64,000 nt of DNA from Citrobacter koseri ATCC BAA-895. GTDB lineage: Bacteria; Pseudomonadota; Gammaproteobacteria; Enterobacterales; Enterobacteriaceae. The DNA is taken from assembly GCF_000018045.1 (NCBI RefSeq), contig NC_009792.1:4154001-4218000 (forward strand), in the 5' to 3' direction. The notes beneath the pieces were generated by a model that had not been told where the DNA came from, searched no databases, and saw only the letters and a program-made list of their open reading frames with translations. Position numbers and translations under genes: made by a program. This document shows, piece by piece, positions 54,662 to 63,977 of this stretch. How positions within the stretch are numbered: the stretch's first letter is position 1; every line of letters starts with the position of its first letter.

Positions 54662-55669
54662 ATGACTGACAAAACCATTCCATTTTCGCTGCTGGATCTG
54701 GCACCGATCCCCGAAGGCTCCTCTGCGAAAGAGGCCTTCTCACACTCACTGGATCTCGCCCGTCTGGCAGAGCGGCGCGGCTATCACCGCTACTGGCTGG
54801 CGGAACATCACAACATGACCGGTATCGCCAGCGCGGCGACATCGGTGCTGATTGGCTATCTGGCCGCCAATACCACCACGTTGCATCTGGGTTCTGGCGG
54901 GGTGATGCTCCCCAACCACTCACCGCTGGTTATCGCCGAGCAGTTCGGTACGCTGAATACGCTCTATCCTGGACGGATTGATCTGGGCCTGGGGCGCGCG
55001 CCGGGAAGCGATCAGCGCACCATGATGGCGCTGCGCCGTCATATGAACGGCGATATTGATAATTTCCCGCGCGACGTTGCTGAACTGGTGGACTGGTTCG
55101 ACGCGCGCGATCCCAATCCACATGTACGCCCGGTTCCGGGCTATGGCGAGAAGATACCGGTGTGGCTGCTGGGTTCCAGCCTGTACGGTGCACAGCTGGC
55201 GGCGCAGCGTGGTCTGCCGTTCGCCTTCGCCTCCCACTTCGCGCCCGATATGCTGTTCCAGGCGCTGCATCTCTATCGCACCCAGTTCAAGCCGTCCGCG
55301 CGGCTGGAAAAACCGTATGCGATGGTGTGCATCAATATCATCGCCGCTGACAGCAATCGCGATGCGGAATTTCTGTTTACCTCTATGCAGCAGGCGTTTG
55401 TGAAACTGCGTCGCGGCGAGACCGGGCAGCTACCCGCGCCAATTCAAAATATGGATCAGTTCTGGTCGCCGTCCGAGCAATATGGCGTGCAGCAGGCGCT
55501 GAGCATGTCGCTGGTGGGCGATAAAGCCAAAGTACGTCACGGGCTGGAATCTATTCTGCGCGAAACGCAGGCGGATGAGATTATGGTCAACGGGCAGATT
55601 TTCGATCATCAGGCGCGGCTGCATTCGTTTGACCTGGCGATGCAGGTGAAAGAAGAGTTGGTGGGGTAG
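54662..55669 (+). CDS. yhbW: Luciferase-like monooxygenase YhbW
   Basis: Bacterial luciferase-like flavin monooxygenase, 335 residues, TIM barrel. Signatures: FSLLDLAPIPEG (start), RYWLAEHHNMTGIAS (about 43-57), LGSGGVMLPNHSPLVIAEQF and RIDLGLGRAPGSDQ. Substrate unknown. ATG 54662 follows AAAGTGAGCC, a weak ribosome site. Confidence 0.94.
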   Translation: MTDKTIPFSLLDLAPIPEGSSAKEAFSHSLDLARLAERRGYHRYWLAEHHNMTGIASAATSVLIGYLAANTTTLHLGSGGVMLPNHSPLVIAEQFGTLNTLYPGRIDLGLGRAPGSDQRTMMALRRHMNGDIDNFPRDVAELVDWFDARDPNPHVRPVPGYGEKIPVWLLGSSLYGAQLAAQRGLPFAFASHFAPDMLFQALHLYRTQFKPSARLEKPYAMVCINIIAADSNRDAEFLFTSMQQAFVKLRRGETGQLPAPIQNMDQFWSPSEQYGVQQALSMSLVGDKAKVRHGLESILRETQADEIMVNGQIFDHQARLHSFDLAMQVKEELVG

Positions 55670-55679
55670 TACGTTGTTT

Positions 55680-55751
55680 TGCCCGGTGGCGCTTCGCTTA
55701 CCGGGCCTACGAGATTGTTCAGGCCGGATAAGGCGTAGCCGCCATCCGGCA
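55680..55751. repeat. REP pair between yhbW and mtr
   Basis: GCCCGGTGGCGCTTCGCTTACCGGGCCTAC and inverted AGGCCGGATAAGGCGTAGCCGCCATCCGGCA between convergent genes. Confidence 0.92.
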
Positions 55752-55759
55752 CAACAAAC

Positions 55760-57004
55760 TTACTGGTACACTGGTAGCAAGTTCACGCTCGACAGAATAT
55801 GCACCAGCGCGTTGCCGATACCGAATACCAGGATCAGCGCAATCATCGGCTTGCCGCCCCAGACACGGAATTTCGGGCTGCCGAAGCGTTGGCGTGAAGC
55901 TCGCGCCAGCAGAGCCGGAACAATGGCTGCCCAGATGGTTGCCGCCAGCCCCGCATAGCCGATAGCATACAGGAACCCGTTCGGCCACAGCAGACCGCCA
56001 ATCACCGGCGGCAGGAAAGTCAGCAGCGCAGTTTTGAAGCGCCCCAGCGCCGAATCATCAAAACCAAACAGATCCGCCAGATAGTCAAACAGACCGAGCG
56101 TCACGCCGAGGAACGAACTCGCCACCGCAAAGTTAGAGAACACCACCAGCAGCAGATCCAGACTGCGGCTGTTCAGTACGCCGCTCAGCGCCTGTACCAG
56201 CACATCAATATTACCGCCCCGCTGCGCAATACCGATAAACGCCGGGCGCGGAATATTACCCATCGTACCCAACAGCCAGATGGTATACAGCACCAGCGCC
56301 ATCAGCGTACCGTACACCAGGCATTTCACGATGGTACGCGGATCTTTACCGTAATACTTCATCAGGCTTGGCACGTTGCCGTGATAACCAAACGACGCCA
56401 GGCAAAACGGCAGTGTCATCAGCAGGTACGGCGTGTAAGACGCATTGCTTTCGGCCACGTTAAACAGCGTCGCTGGCGTGACGTGCCCCAGCAGACTGCC
56501 GAAGGTCAGAAAGAAGGTGATGACTTTCGCGCCCAGCACAATCGCCGTCATCCGGCTAACCGCTTTGGTACTTAACCAGACAACAAAAGCCACCAGCAAC
56601 GCAAACGCAAAACCTGCCGCCCGCGCCGGAACGTTCAGCGACATTTCAGCAAAGGTATGATGCAGAATCGAGCCGCTCGCCGAGATATAGGCGTAGGTCA
56701 GGATATAGAGCACAAAGGCAATAGAGATCCCATTCACCACGTTCCAGCCTTTACCCAGCAGGTCTTTGGTGATGGTGTCAAAGCTGGAGCCAATCCGGTA
56801 GTTGAGGTTGGCTTCGAGGATCATCAGCCCGGAATGCAGCATACAGAACCAGGTAAACACCAACGCCGCCATCGACCAGAAGAACCACGCACCGGACATG
56901 ACCACCGGCAGGGAGAACATTCCCGCGCCAATAATGGTGCCGCCGATGATCACCACGCCGCCAAGCAGCGAAGGTGACGTTTGGGTGGTGGTTAGTGTTG
57001 CCAT
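55760..57004 (-). CDS. mtr: Tryptophan permease Mtr
   Basis: High-affinity tryptophan:proton symporter, HAAAP family, 414 residues, about 11 helices (GGVVIIGGTIIGAGMFSLPVVMSG first). Identity is separated from the related TnaB/TyrP by overall alignment. The promoter region carries a TrpR-type operator. It follows the deaD terminator on the same strand. Confidence 0.95.
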   Translation of the reverse strand: MATLTTTQTSPSLLGGVVIIGGTIIGAGMFSLPVVMSGAWFFWSMAALVFTWFCMLHSGLMILEANLNYRIGSSFDTITKDLLGKGWNVVNGISIAFVLYILTYAYISASGSILHHTFAEMSLNVPARAAGFAFALLVAFVVWLSTKAVSRMTAIVLGAKVITFFLTFGSLLGHVTPATLFNVAESNASYTPYLLMTLPFCLASFGYHGNVPSLMKYYGKDPRTIVKCLVYGTLMALVLYTIWLLGTMGNIPRPAFIGIAQRGGNIDVLVQALSGVLNSRSLDLLLVVFSNFAVASSFLGVTLGLFDYLADLFGFDDSALGRFKTALLTFLPPVIGGLLWPNGFLYAIGYAGLAATIWAAIVPALLARASRQRFGSPKFRVWGGKPMIALILVFGIGNALVHILSSVNLLPVYQ

Positions 57005-57057
57005 TCAGCCCTCTCTCCAGTGAATAATATTGCGACTGCATTTTATTGTGTCGCACT

Positions 57058-57075
57058 GTACCAGTACGCGAGTAC
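57058..57075 (-). promoter_or_regulatory. TrpR-type operator of mtr
   Basis: GTACCAGTACGCGAGTAC agrees with the TrpR palindrome GTACTAGTTAACTAGTAC at 13 of 18 positions and sits 54 bases upstream of the mtr start. mtr is repressed by TrpR-tryptophan in E. coli. I could not find clear TyrR boxes. Confidence 0.75.
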
Positions 57076-57084
57076 AAAAGAAAT

Positions 57085-57115
57085 AAAAAAAGCCCCGATC
57101 GCAATCATCGGGGCT
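57085..57115 (-). terminator. Terminator of deaD
   Basis: Minus strand AGCCCCGAT, loop TGATTGCG, ATCGGGGCT followed by TTTTTTATTTC, 43 bases past the deaD stop. Confidence 0.93.
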
Positions 57116-57157
57116 GTATATTTTACTTTACGGTGCGAGACCGCGATTTAGCGTGAA

Positions 57158-59056
57158 TTACGCATCACCGCCGAAACGACGACGACCGGTGGAGTCGTCA
57201 CGACGCGGCGCACGGCCTTCACGACGCTCACCGCTGAAACGACGACCATCACCACGGCCACCTTCACGGCGCTCACCGCCAAAACCACGACCGCCTTCAC
57301 GACGCTCGCCACCGAAGCTACGACCACCGCCACGACGCTCGTTACCGGAATGCGGTTGCGCATCGCCCAGCAGTTGCATGTTCATCGGCTTGTTCAGGAT
57401 GCGGGTGCGCGTAAAGTGCTGCAACACCTCACCCGGCATACCTTTCGGCAGCTCAATGGTGGAGTGGGAAGCAAACAGCTTGATGTTACCAATGTAACGG
57501 CTGCTGATGTCGCCTTCGTTAGCAATCGCGCCAACGATATGACGCACTTCAACACCGTCATCACGGCCCACTTCAATGCGGTACAGCTGCATATCGCCAA
57601 CGTCACGACGTTCACGACGCGGACGATCTTCACGGTCACCACGATCAGCACGCGGGCCACGATCGTTACGATCGCGCGGACCACGGTCATCACGGTCACG
57701 GAATTCACGTTTAGGACGCATCGGCGCATCCGGCGGTACGATCAGCGTGCGTTCGCCCTGCGCCATTTTCAGCAGTGCGGCAGCCAGCGTTTCGAGATCC
57801 AGCTCTTCGCCTTCTTCGGTCGGCTGGATTTTCGCCAGCAGTGCGCGGTACTGATCCAGATCGCTGCTTTCCAGCTGCTGCTGAACTTTCGCTGCAAATT
57901 TTTCCAGACGGCGTTTGCCCAGCAGTTCTGCGTTCGGCAGTTCCACTTCCGGGATGGTCAGCTTCATGGTGCGTTCAATGTTGCGCAGCAGACGACGCTC
58001 GCGGTTCTCAACGAACAGCAGCGCGCGGCCAGCACGACCCGCACGACCGGTACGGCCGATACGGTGAACGTAAGACTCGGAGTCCATCGGGATATCGTAG
58101 TTTACAACCAAGCTGATGCGCTCAACGTCCAGGCCACGGGCCGCAACGTCAGTTGCAATCAGGATATCCAGACGACCGTCTTTCAGACGCTCCAGAGTCT
58201 GCTCACGCAGCGCCTGGTTCATGTCGCCGTTCAGCGCGGCGCTGTTGTAACCGCTACGCTCCAGCGCTTCAGCCACTTCCAGGGTCGCATTTTTAGTACG
58301 AACGAAGATAATCGCCGCATCAAAATCTTCAGCTTCCAGGAAACGCACCAGCGCTTCGTTTTTACGCATGCCCCAGACAGTCCAGTAGCTCTGGCTGATG
58401 TCAGGACGCGTGGTCACGCTGGACTGAATGCGCACTTCCTGCGGCTCTTTCATAAAGCGGCGGGTAATGCGACGAATCGCTTCCGGCATGGTGGCAGAGA
58501 ACAGTGCGGTCTGATGACCTTCAGGAATCTGCGCCATGATGGTTTCAACGTCTTCGATGAAGCCCATACGCAGCATTTCGTCGGCTTCGTCCAGCACCAG
58601 ACCGCTCAGTTTAGAGAGATCCAGCGTGCCGCGTTTTAAGTGATCAAGCAGACGTCCCGGCGTACCGACAACGATCTGCGGCCCTTGACGCAGGGCGCGT
58701 AACTGCACGTCATAACGCTGGCCGCCGTACAGGGCAACCACGTTCACGCCGCGCATATGTTTAGAGAAATCCGTCATGGCTTCAGCAACCTGAACCGCCA
58801 GTTCGCGGGTCGGTGCCAGCACCAGAATCTGAGGTGCCTTCAGCTCAGGATCAAGATTGTTAAGCAGCGGTAAGGAGAACGCTGCGGTTTTGCCGCTACC
58901 GGTCTGGGCCATACCCAGAACATCGCGACCGCCCAGCAGATGCGGGATGCACTCTGCCTGGATTGGAGATGGTTTTTCGTAACCCAGATCGTTAAGGGCG
59001 TCAAGGATAGGAGCCTTCAGGCCCAGATCTGCAAAAGTGGTTTCGAATTCAGCCAT
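57158..59056 (-). CDS. deaD: Cold-shock DEAD-box RNA helicase DeaD (CsdA)
   Basis: ATP-dependent RNA helicase for 50S assembly and mRNA decay at low temperature. 632 residues. Walker A AQTGSGKT (50-57), PTRELA, DEAD box (about 156-159, VLDEADEM), SAT, and [10 protein letters not shown]. After the helicase core come the DbpA-like RNA-binding fold (about 480-555) and a C-tail of RG-rich repeats ([18 protein letters not shown]). Start ATG 59056 (MAEFETTF); upstream in-frame starts are not conserved. yrbN overlaps its 5' end. Confidence 0.98.
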
Positions 59057-59129
59057 GTAGTACGTGTGCCTCAAAATTAATGGCGGCCAGTCTACATAAC
59101 TCATCATGAAATTGATCTGCAATTTTCAT
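59049..59129 (-). CDS. yrbN: Leader small protein YrbN
   Basis: 26-codon open frame (begins [20 protein letters not shown]) that matches the E. coli small protein YrbN almost residue for residue. It ends eight bases inside deaD in another frame, so translation of yrbN and deaD may be coupled. No strong ribosome site is visible. The match of both length and sequence is the support. Confidence 0.85.
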
Positions 59130-59234
59130 TGAAAAGTGTGAACCGGCTCAAAGTAGGTGTATTAACGAACAACAACGCCCTCACCCGTGAAGGTGATGGC
59201 AATCAAAAAGATTACGGGCTGATGTGTACGTCAG

Positions 59235-60119
59235 CTATTGCTGGTCCGATTCTGCCAGGTCATCTTGGTCCTGGCCCAGGAGCGATAATTCCAACAATGC
59301 GTATCGGTGCTCAACAAAGTTATGAACGTTGTTAGCCACCGCCAGTTTGAACAATGCCGTAGCGTTGTCCAAATCCCCCAGACTTAGGTAATACTTACCT
59401 AAATAGAAGTTGGTTTCACTGAGATGCTCAGCGAGCGAGGTGTTATCCGTTGCGTCCGCCTTCAGGCGTTCCATCAGCGTTGCTTCGCTAATGTTGCCCA
59501 GGTAGAACTCGACAATGTTCCATCCCCATTGTTCTTTATCCGATTTCTCGAAGCGTTGCTTTAACGCTTCTTTCGCCTGCTTCTCATCGAGCTTCTGCTC
59601 AGCGAGATAAAGCCACAGACTGCGGAAAGGATCATTGGGATCGTCTTGATAAAACGCCAGCAGATCATCTTGCGCTAACTTGTCGCGACCGCCGTAATAC
59701 AATGCGATACCGCGATTTAAGTACGCGTAGTTGTAAGTTGGATCAAGCTCAAGTACAGAATCAAACGCTTCATAGGCAGCATCAAAATTGCCTGCCTGCG
59801 TTAAATAAATGCCTAAGTAATTGAATACTTCAGGCATATCCGGTCGGATTGCCAGCGCTTGTGAAAAATCATTTCGCGCTAATGCCCTCAGACCCAGACT
59901 ATCATACAACACTCCGCGCTCATATAAAAGCTGTGCGCGTTCGTCATCGGTTAAAGCCCGACTGGCAAGAATTTGTTCCATGCGTGCCAGAATCACTTCC
60001 TGCTGCAAAGTCGGTTGCAATGGCACCGCGAGGACTTCACTCTTACGCCAGGCAGAGTTGCTGCATCCTGCCAGCGTGAGTGCTGTCGCAACGAAACACC
60101 AGCGCAAAAAAGGCTTCAT
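59235..60119 (-). CDS. nlpI: Lipoprotein NlpI
   Basis: TPR-repeat outer-membrane lipoprotein, 294 residues, adaptor that targets the Prc protease to MepS and scaffolds murein hydrolases. Lipobox LTLAGC with Cys19. TPR units are visible around residues 62-165 (RALARNDFSQALAIRPDMPEV, FDAAYEAFDSVLELDPTYNY). Lies between pnp and deaD, as in other enterics. Confidence 0.97.
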   Translation of the reverse strand: MKPFLRWCFVATALTLAGCSNSAWRKSEVLAVPLQPTLQQEVILARMEQILASRALTDDERAQLLYERGVLYDSLGLRALARNDFSQALAIRPDMPEVFNYLGIYLTQAGNFDAAYEAFDSVLELDPTYNYAYLNRGIALYYGGRDKLAQDDLLAFYQDDPNDPFRSLWLYLAEQKLDEKQAKEALKQRFEKSDKEQWGWNIVEFYLGNISEATLMERLKADATDNTSLAEHLSETNFYLGKYYLSLGDLDNATALFKLAVANNVHNFVEHRYALLELSLLGQDQDDLAESDQQ

Positions 60120-60195
60120 TTCCCACTCCCGAAGACAACGATTGAATGAACGTCCTGTTCCCCGGTTGCTGACAAGGCGTCCTGCCGGGTCAAAG

Positions 60196-60217
60196 GCCCT
60201 CCGCCAAAGCGGAGGGC
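60196..60217 (-). terminator. Hairpin after pnp
   Basis: Minus strand GCCCTCCGC-TTTG-GCGGAGGGC, then CTTTGACC: strong 9-bp stem twelve bases after the pnp stop with only a short T stretch; it should give partial termination before nlpI. Confidence 0.8.
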
Positions 60218-60228
60218 AAATGGCAACC

Positions 60229-62364
60229 TTACTCGCCCTGTTCTGCTGCCGGAGCTTCCGGCGCAGCAGCTGGTTGAGACTGCTCAGTTGCTTCTTTAAT
60301 GCTCAGACGTACGCGGCCCTGGCGATCAACTTCCAGAACTTTAACCGGTACTTCCTGACCCATTTGCAGGTAATCGGTCACTTTCTCTACGCGCTTGTCA
60401 GCGATCTGAGAGATGTGTACCAGACCTTCTTTACCGCCGCCAATGGCAACAAACGCGCCAAAGTCAACGATGCGGGTCACTTTACCATTGTAGATACGGC
60501 CCACTTCGATTTCCGCAGTGATCTCTTCGATACGACGGATAGCATGTTTCGCTTTTTCGCCGTCGGTCGCCGCGATCTTCACCGTACCGTCATCTTCGAT
60601 TTCGATGGTGGTGCCGGTTTCTTCGGTCAGAGCACGGATAACAGAACCGCCCTTACCGATAACGTCTTTGATCTTGTCCGGGTTGATCTTGATGGTGTGG
60701 ATACGCGGAGCGAACTGAGAAATGTCGCCACGCGGCGCGTTGATCGCCTGTTCCATCACGCCCAGGATGTGCAGACGCGCACCTTTTGCCTGGTTCAGCG
60801 CAACCTGCATGATCTCTTTGGTGATACCTTCAATTTTGATATCCATCTGCAACGCAGAGATACCGTCGCGGGAACCCGCCACTTTGAAGTCCATATCGCC
60901 CAGGTGGTCTTCGTCGCCCAGGATGTCAGACAGAACAACAAAGTTGTCGCCTTCTTTCACCAGACCCATCGCGATACCCGCAACGGCCGCTTTAATCGGC
61001 ACGCCTGCGTCCATCAGCGCCAGGGAAGCGCCACACACGGAAGCCATAGAGGAAGACCCGTTGGATTCGGTGATTTCAGACACCACGCGAACGGTGTACG
61101 GGAATTTGTCCATTTCCGGCATAACTGCCAGAACGCCGCGCTTCGCCAGACGACCGTGACCAATTTCACGACGCTTCGGAGAACCGACCATGCCGGTTTC
61201 GCCAACGGAGTACGGAGGGAAGTTGTAGTGGAACAGGAAGCTGTCAGTGCGTTCGCCCATCAGTTCATCAAGAACCTGCGCGTCACGAGCGGTACCCAGC
61301 GTCGCCGTGACCAGCGCCTGCGTTTCGCCACGAGTGAACAGCGCGGAACCGTGAGTACGCGGCAGCACGCCAGTACGCACGTCCAGACCACGGATCATGT
61401 CTTTTTCACGGCCATCAATACGCGGCTCGCCGGCCAGTACGCGGCTACGAACAACGTTTTTCTCGATCGCGTGCAGGATTTCGCCCAGTTCGTTTTCGTC
61501 CAGGGTTTCGTCTTCTGCAACCAGCGCAGCGATGGTTTCAGATTTGATCACGTCAACCTGAGCATAACGCTCCTGTTTGTCGGTGATACGGTAAGCGTCG
61601 CTCAGGCGAGCTTCGGCCAGTGCAGCAACGCGCGCGTTCAGCGCTTCGTTTACCGCTTCCTGCTGCCAGTCCCAACGCGGTTTGCCCGCTTCTTTCACCA
61701 GATCGTTGATGTTCTGAATCACAATCTGCTGCTGCTCGTGACCGAATACCACGGCGCCCAGCATGGTGTCTTCGCTCAGCAGTTCTGCTTCGGATTCAAC
61801 CATCAGAACAGCCGCTTCAGTACCGGCAACCACCAGGTCCAGCTTACTTTCTTTCAGTTCGTCCTGAGTCGGGTTCAGTACATACTGGTCATTGATATAA
61901 CCAACACGCGCGGCGCCAATCGGGCCGTTGAACGGAATGCCGGACAGAGACAGCGCGGCGGAAGCACCGATCATCGCGACGATATCCGGGTTAACCTGCG
62001 GGTTAACGGAAACGACGGTTGCGATAACCTGAACCTCGTTAACGAAGCCTTCCGGGAACAGCGGACGAACCGGGCGGTCAATCAGACGCGCGATCAGGGT
62101 TTCGCCTTCGCTCGGACGGCCTTCACGACGGAAGAAGCTGCCCGGGATACGGCCAGCAGCGTAAGTACGCTCCTGATAGTTAACGGTCAGCGGGAAGAAA
62201 TCCTGGCCCGGCTTCGCTTTTTTCTGACCAACAACGGTAACGAATACCGCAGTGTCATCCATGCTTACCATAACGGCGGCAGTTGCCTGACGCGCCATCA
62301 TGCCAGTTTCCAGCGTAACGGTATGCTGACCGTACTGGAATTTACGAACGATCGGATTAAGCAA
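60229..62364 (-). CDS. pnp: Polynucleotide phosphorylase
   Basis: 3'-5' phosphorolytic exoribonuclease of the degradosome, 711 residues from the rare TTG start at 62364, as in E. coli (AAAGGG ribosome site; LLNPIVRKFQYG). Domains: RNase PH-1 (about 1-215), helical linker, RNase PH-2 (about 310-540; catalytic region SDILGDEDHLGDMDFKVAG), KH (about 555-610; VIGKGGSVIRAL), S1 (about 620-690; GKVTRIVDFGAFVAIGGG). Autoregulated through the leader stem just upstream. Confidence 0.98.
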   Translation of the reverse strand: MLNPIVRKFQYGQHTVTLETGMMARQATAAVMVSMDDTAVFVTVVGQKKAKPGQDFFPLTVNYQERTYAAGRIPGSFFRREGRPSEGETLIARLIDRPVRPLFPEGFVNEVQVIATVVSVNPQVNPDIVAMIGASAALSLSGIPFNGPIGAARVGYINDQYVLNPTQDELKESKLDLVVAGTEAAVLMVESEAELLSEDTMLGAVVFGHEQQQIVIQNINDLVKEAGKPRWDWQQEAVNEALNARVAALAEARLSDAYRITDKQERYAQVDVIKSETIAALVAEDETLDENELGEILHAIEKNVVRSRVLAGEPRIDGREKDMIRGLDVRTGVLPRTHGSALFTRGETQALVTATLGTARDAQVLDELMGERTDSFLFHYNFPPYSVGETGMVGSPKRREIGHGRLAKRGVLAVMPEMDKFPYTVRVVSEITESNGSSSMASVCGASLALMDAGVPIKAAVAGIAMGLVKEGDNFVVLSDILGDEDHLGDMDFKVAGSRDGISALQMDIKIEGITKEIMQVALNQAKGARLHILGVMEQAINAPRGDISQFAPRIHTIKINPDKIKDVIGKGGSVIRALTEETGTTIEIEDDGTVKIAATDGEKAKHAIRRIEEITAEIEVGRIYNGKVTRIVDFGAFVAIGGGKEGLVHISQIADKRVEKVTDYLQMGQEVPVKVLEVDRQGRVRLSIKEATEQSQPAAAPEAPAAEQGE

Positions 62365-62419
62365 AATAATACCCTTTCTTAATTTTTGACGGCACACTCA
62401 GGCGCCATCGTTAATACCC

Positions 62420-62515
62420 GATCTTCTGCGCATCCTCGCGACTAATGACAACCCTAACCCATGCTCTTTGGGTGAAGCCTCTCATTAGCCGCGCGAACCT
62501 CTGCAACGGAAGATC
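62420..62515 (-). promoter_or_regulatory. pnp leader stem-loop (RNase III processing site)
   Basis: GATCTTC (62420-62426) pairs with GAAGATC (62509-62515); TAATGA (62443-62448) pairs with TCATTA (62482-62487); CGCG pairs with CGCG beside it; ACCCA pairs with TGGGT near the top. This is the long stem in the pnp 5' leader that RNase III cuts to start PNPase autoregulation in E. coli. Confidence 0.88.
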
Positions 62516-62565
62516 ATCCATAGCAACAATACATTAGTTTCCAGTGAATTGCTGCCGTCTGGTTG

Positions 62566-62590
62566 AAAAAAGGGGCCATGAAGGCCCCCT
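62566..62590 (-). terminator. Terminator of rpsO
   Basis: Minus strand GGGGGCC-TTCAT-GGCCCC-TTTTTT, 21 bases past the rpsO stop. In E. coli this terminator is leaky, giving rpsO-pnp read-through transcripts. Confidence 0.93.
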
Positions 62591-62610
62591 CTTTCTGAAA
62601 CTCGCAAGAA

Positions 62611-62880
62611 TTAGCGACGCAGACCCAGACGCTCGATCAGCGCGGTGTAACGTGCAACATCTTTACGTTTCAGGTAGTCGAGCAGTTTACGACGCTGAGA
62701 AACCATGCGCAGCAGACCACGACGGCTGTGGTGATCTTTTTTGTGCTCTGCAAAGTGGCCCTGCAGGTGGTTAATCTGTGCAGTCAGCAGAGCAACCTGA
62801 ACTTCGGTAGAACCGCTGTCGTTAGTACCACGACCAAACTCAGAAACGATTTTAGCTTTAGCTTCAACGCTTAGAGACAT
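62611..62880 (-). CDS. rpsO: 30S ribosomal protein S15
   Basis: 89-residue four-helix ribosomal protein that binds 16S rRNA at the central domain and nucleates the platform. Conserved LTAQINHLQGHFAEHKKDHH and RRKLLDYLKRKD. ATG 62880 with GGAG upstream; the frame extends to 62919 without conservation. Known to repress its own mRNA by a pseudoknot over its ribosome site. Promoter lies in the 152-base gap after truB. Confidence 0.98.
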   Translation of the reverse strand: MSLSVEAKAKIVSEFGRGTNDSGSTEVQVALLTAQINHLQGHFAEHKKDHHSRRGLLRMVSQRRKLLDYLKRKDVARYTALIERLGLRR

Positions 62881-63032
62881 GATGAACTCCAAAAATAATA
62901 AAGAATGAAAGGGTGCCAATCTCTAATTCAGCGACCCCATGTAAACGCCGCGCGAACTTGTTAAAAAATTTACGTGACGTTAAGCGGCGGTATTCTACTC
63001 GTAGCGTCCTGTTATCGCAAGACGGAGCAGCA

Positions 63033-63977
63033 TTACGCCGGGTACTCAACCACTAACCGACGAGGCGCCACGCGGCCTTCATCGTCGATTTCGCCCATGC
63101 CAATAAATTTTTCGTCATCACCTTCAGTCACGCGAACCAGCCCTTCAAGCGGCACGCCTGTCGTCCGTACCGGGTTACCGTTTTTAAAGTAAACCGATGA
63201 CGTTAAAGGAAGATTGACAACTGGATAGTCCGAAGCCGGACTGTCCATCGGCATCAGCAGCGGATCTAACAGTTGCGCAGCCGGAATATCCTGCCGTTCC
63301 GCCTGTTCAACAAGCTCACGTAGCTGTTCCAGCGTGACCATACGGTCAACCGGATATTTACTGACCGCCAGACGTCGCAGGAAGATCACATGCGCGCCAC
63401 ACCCAAGTTTCTCACCCAAATCATCGATAATGGTGCGAATGTAGGTGCCCTTCGAGCAGTGAACCTCCAGCTCCAGTTCATCCCCTTCATGGCGAATAAA
63501 CAGCAGTTCGTAAACGGTAATCGGGCGGGCTTCACGGGGAACTTCAATCCCCTGACGCGCATATTCGTAGAGCTTCTTGCCCTGATACTTCAGCGCCGAA
63601 TACATCGATGGAATCTGCTCGATATCGCCACGGAACGTCTCCAGCGCGGCAGCTAACTGCTCTGCGCTGAAGGTTACCGGACGTTCCTGCACGATTTGAC
63701 CATCGGCATCGGAGGTGTCGGTACGCTGCCCCAGGCGGGCAATCACGCGGTAACGTTTGTCAGAATCCAGCAGATACTGCGAAAACTTTGTCGCTTCCCC
63801 AAGGCAGATGGGCAACATGCCCGTCGCCAGCGGGTCCAGCGCGCCGGTATGTCCGGCACGGTTGGCGTTATAGATGCGTTTTACTTTCTGCAAGACGTCA
63901 TTGCTGGACATGCCCTGCGGCTTATCCAGCAGCAGGACGCCGTGAATGTCGCGACCACGACGACGAGGACGACTCAT
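63033..63977 (-). CDS. truB: tRNA pseudouridine-55 synthase TruB
   Basis: Makes pseudouridine 55 in the T-loop of tRNAs and acts as RNA chaperone. 314 residues. Catalytic Asp48 in HTGALDPLATGMLP; further motifs YSALKYQGKKLYEYAR and CSKGTYIRTIIDDLGEKLG; C-terminal PUA-like domain from about 255. Its start overlaps the rbfA stop by one base (TAATG). Confidence 0.98.
   Translation of the reverse strand: MSRPRRRGRDIHGVLLLDKPQGMSSNDVLQKVKRIYNANRAGHTGALDPLATGMLPICLGEATKFSQYLLDSDKRYRVIARLGQRTDTSDADGQIVQERPVTFSAEQLAAALETFRGDIEQIPSMYSALKYQGKKLYEYARQGIEVPREARPITVYELLFIRHEGDELELEVHCSKGTYIRTIIDDLGEKLGCGAHVIFLRRLAVSKYPVDRMVTLEQLRELVEQAERQDIPAAQLLDPLLMPMDSPASDYPVVNLPLTSSVYFKNGNPVRTTGVPLEGLVRVTEGDDEKFIGMGEIDDEGRVAPRRLVVEYPA

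Larger units (their letters stand above)
62420..62597 (+). ncRNA. sraG: Possible SraG small RNA (antisense to the pnp leader)
   Basis: E. coli encodes the sRNA SraG between pnp and rpsO on the strand opposite both genes. The interval is kept here, and on the plus strand it ends in the stem GGGGCC-ATGAA-GGCCCC followed by CTCTTTCT, a workable terminator. Ends are uncertain; the call rests on position and the terminator. Confidence 0.4.

Noticed and set aside
57350..58639. A 429-codon plus-strand frame inside deaD
   Set aside because: Antisense shadow of a well-conserved helicase gene, composition unlike a protein.
59821..62382. An 853-codon open frame on the plus strand through pnp and the start of nlpI
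   Set aside because: It is the mirror of highly expressed genes with biased codons; its product is rich in Arg/His/Phe with no domain, and both genes on the other strand are certain.
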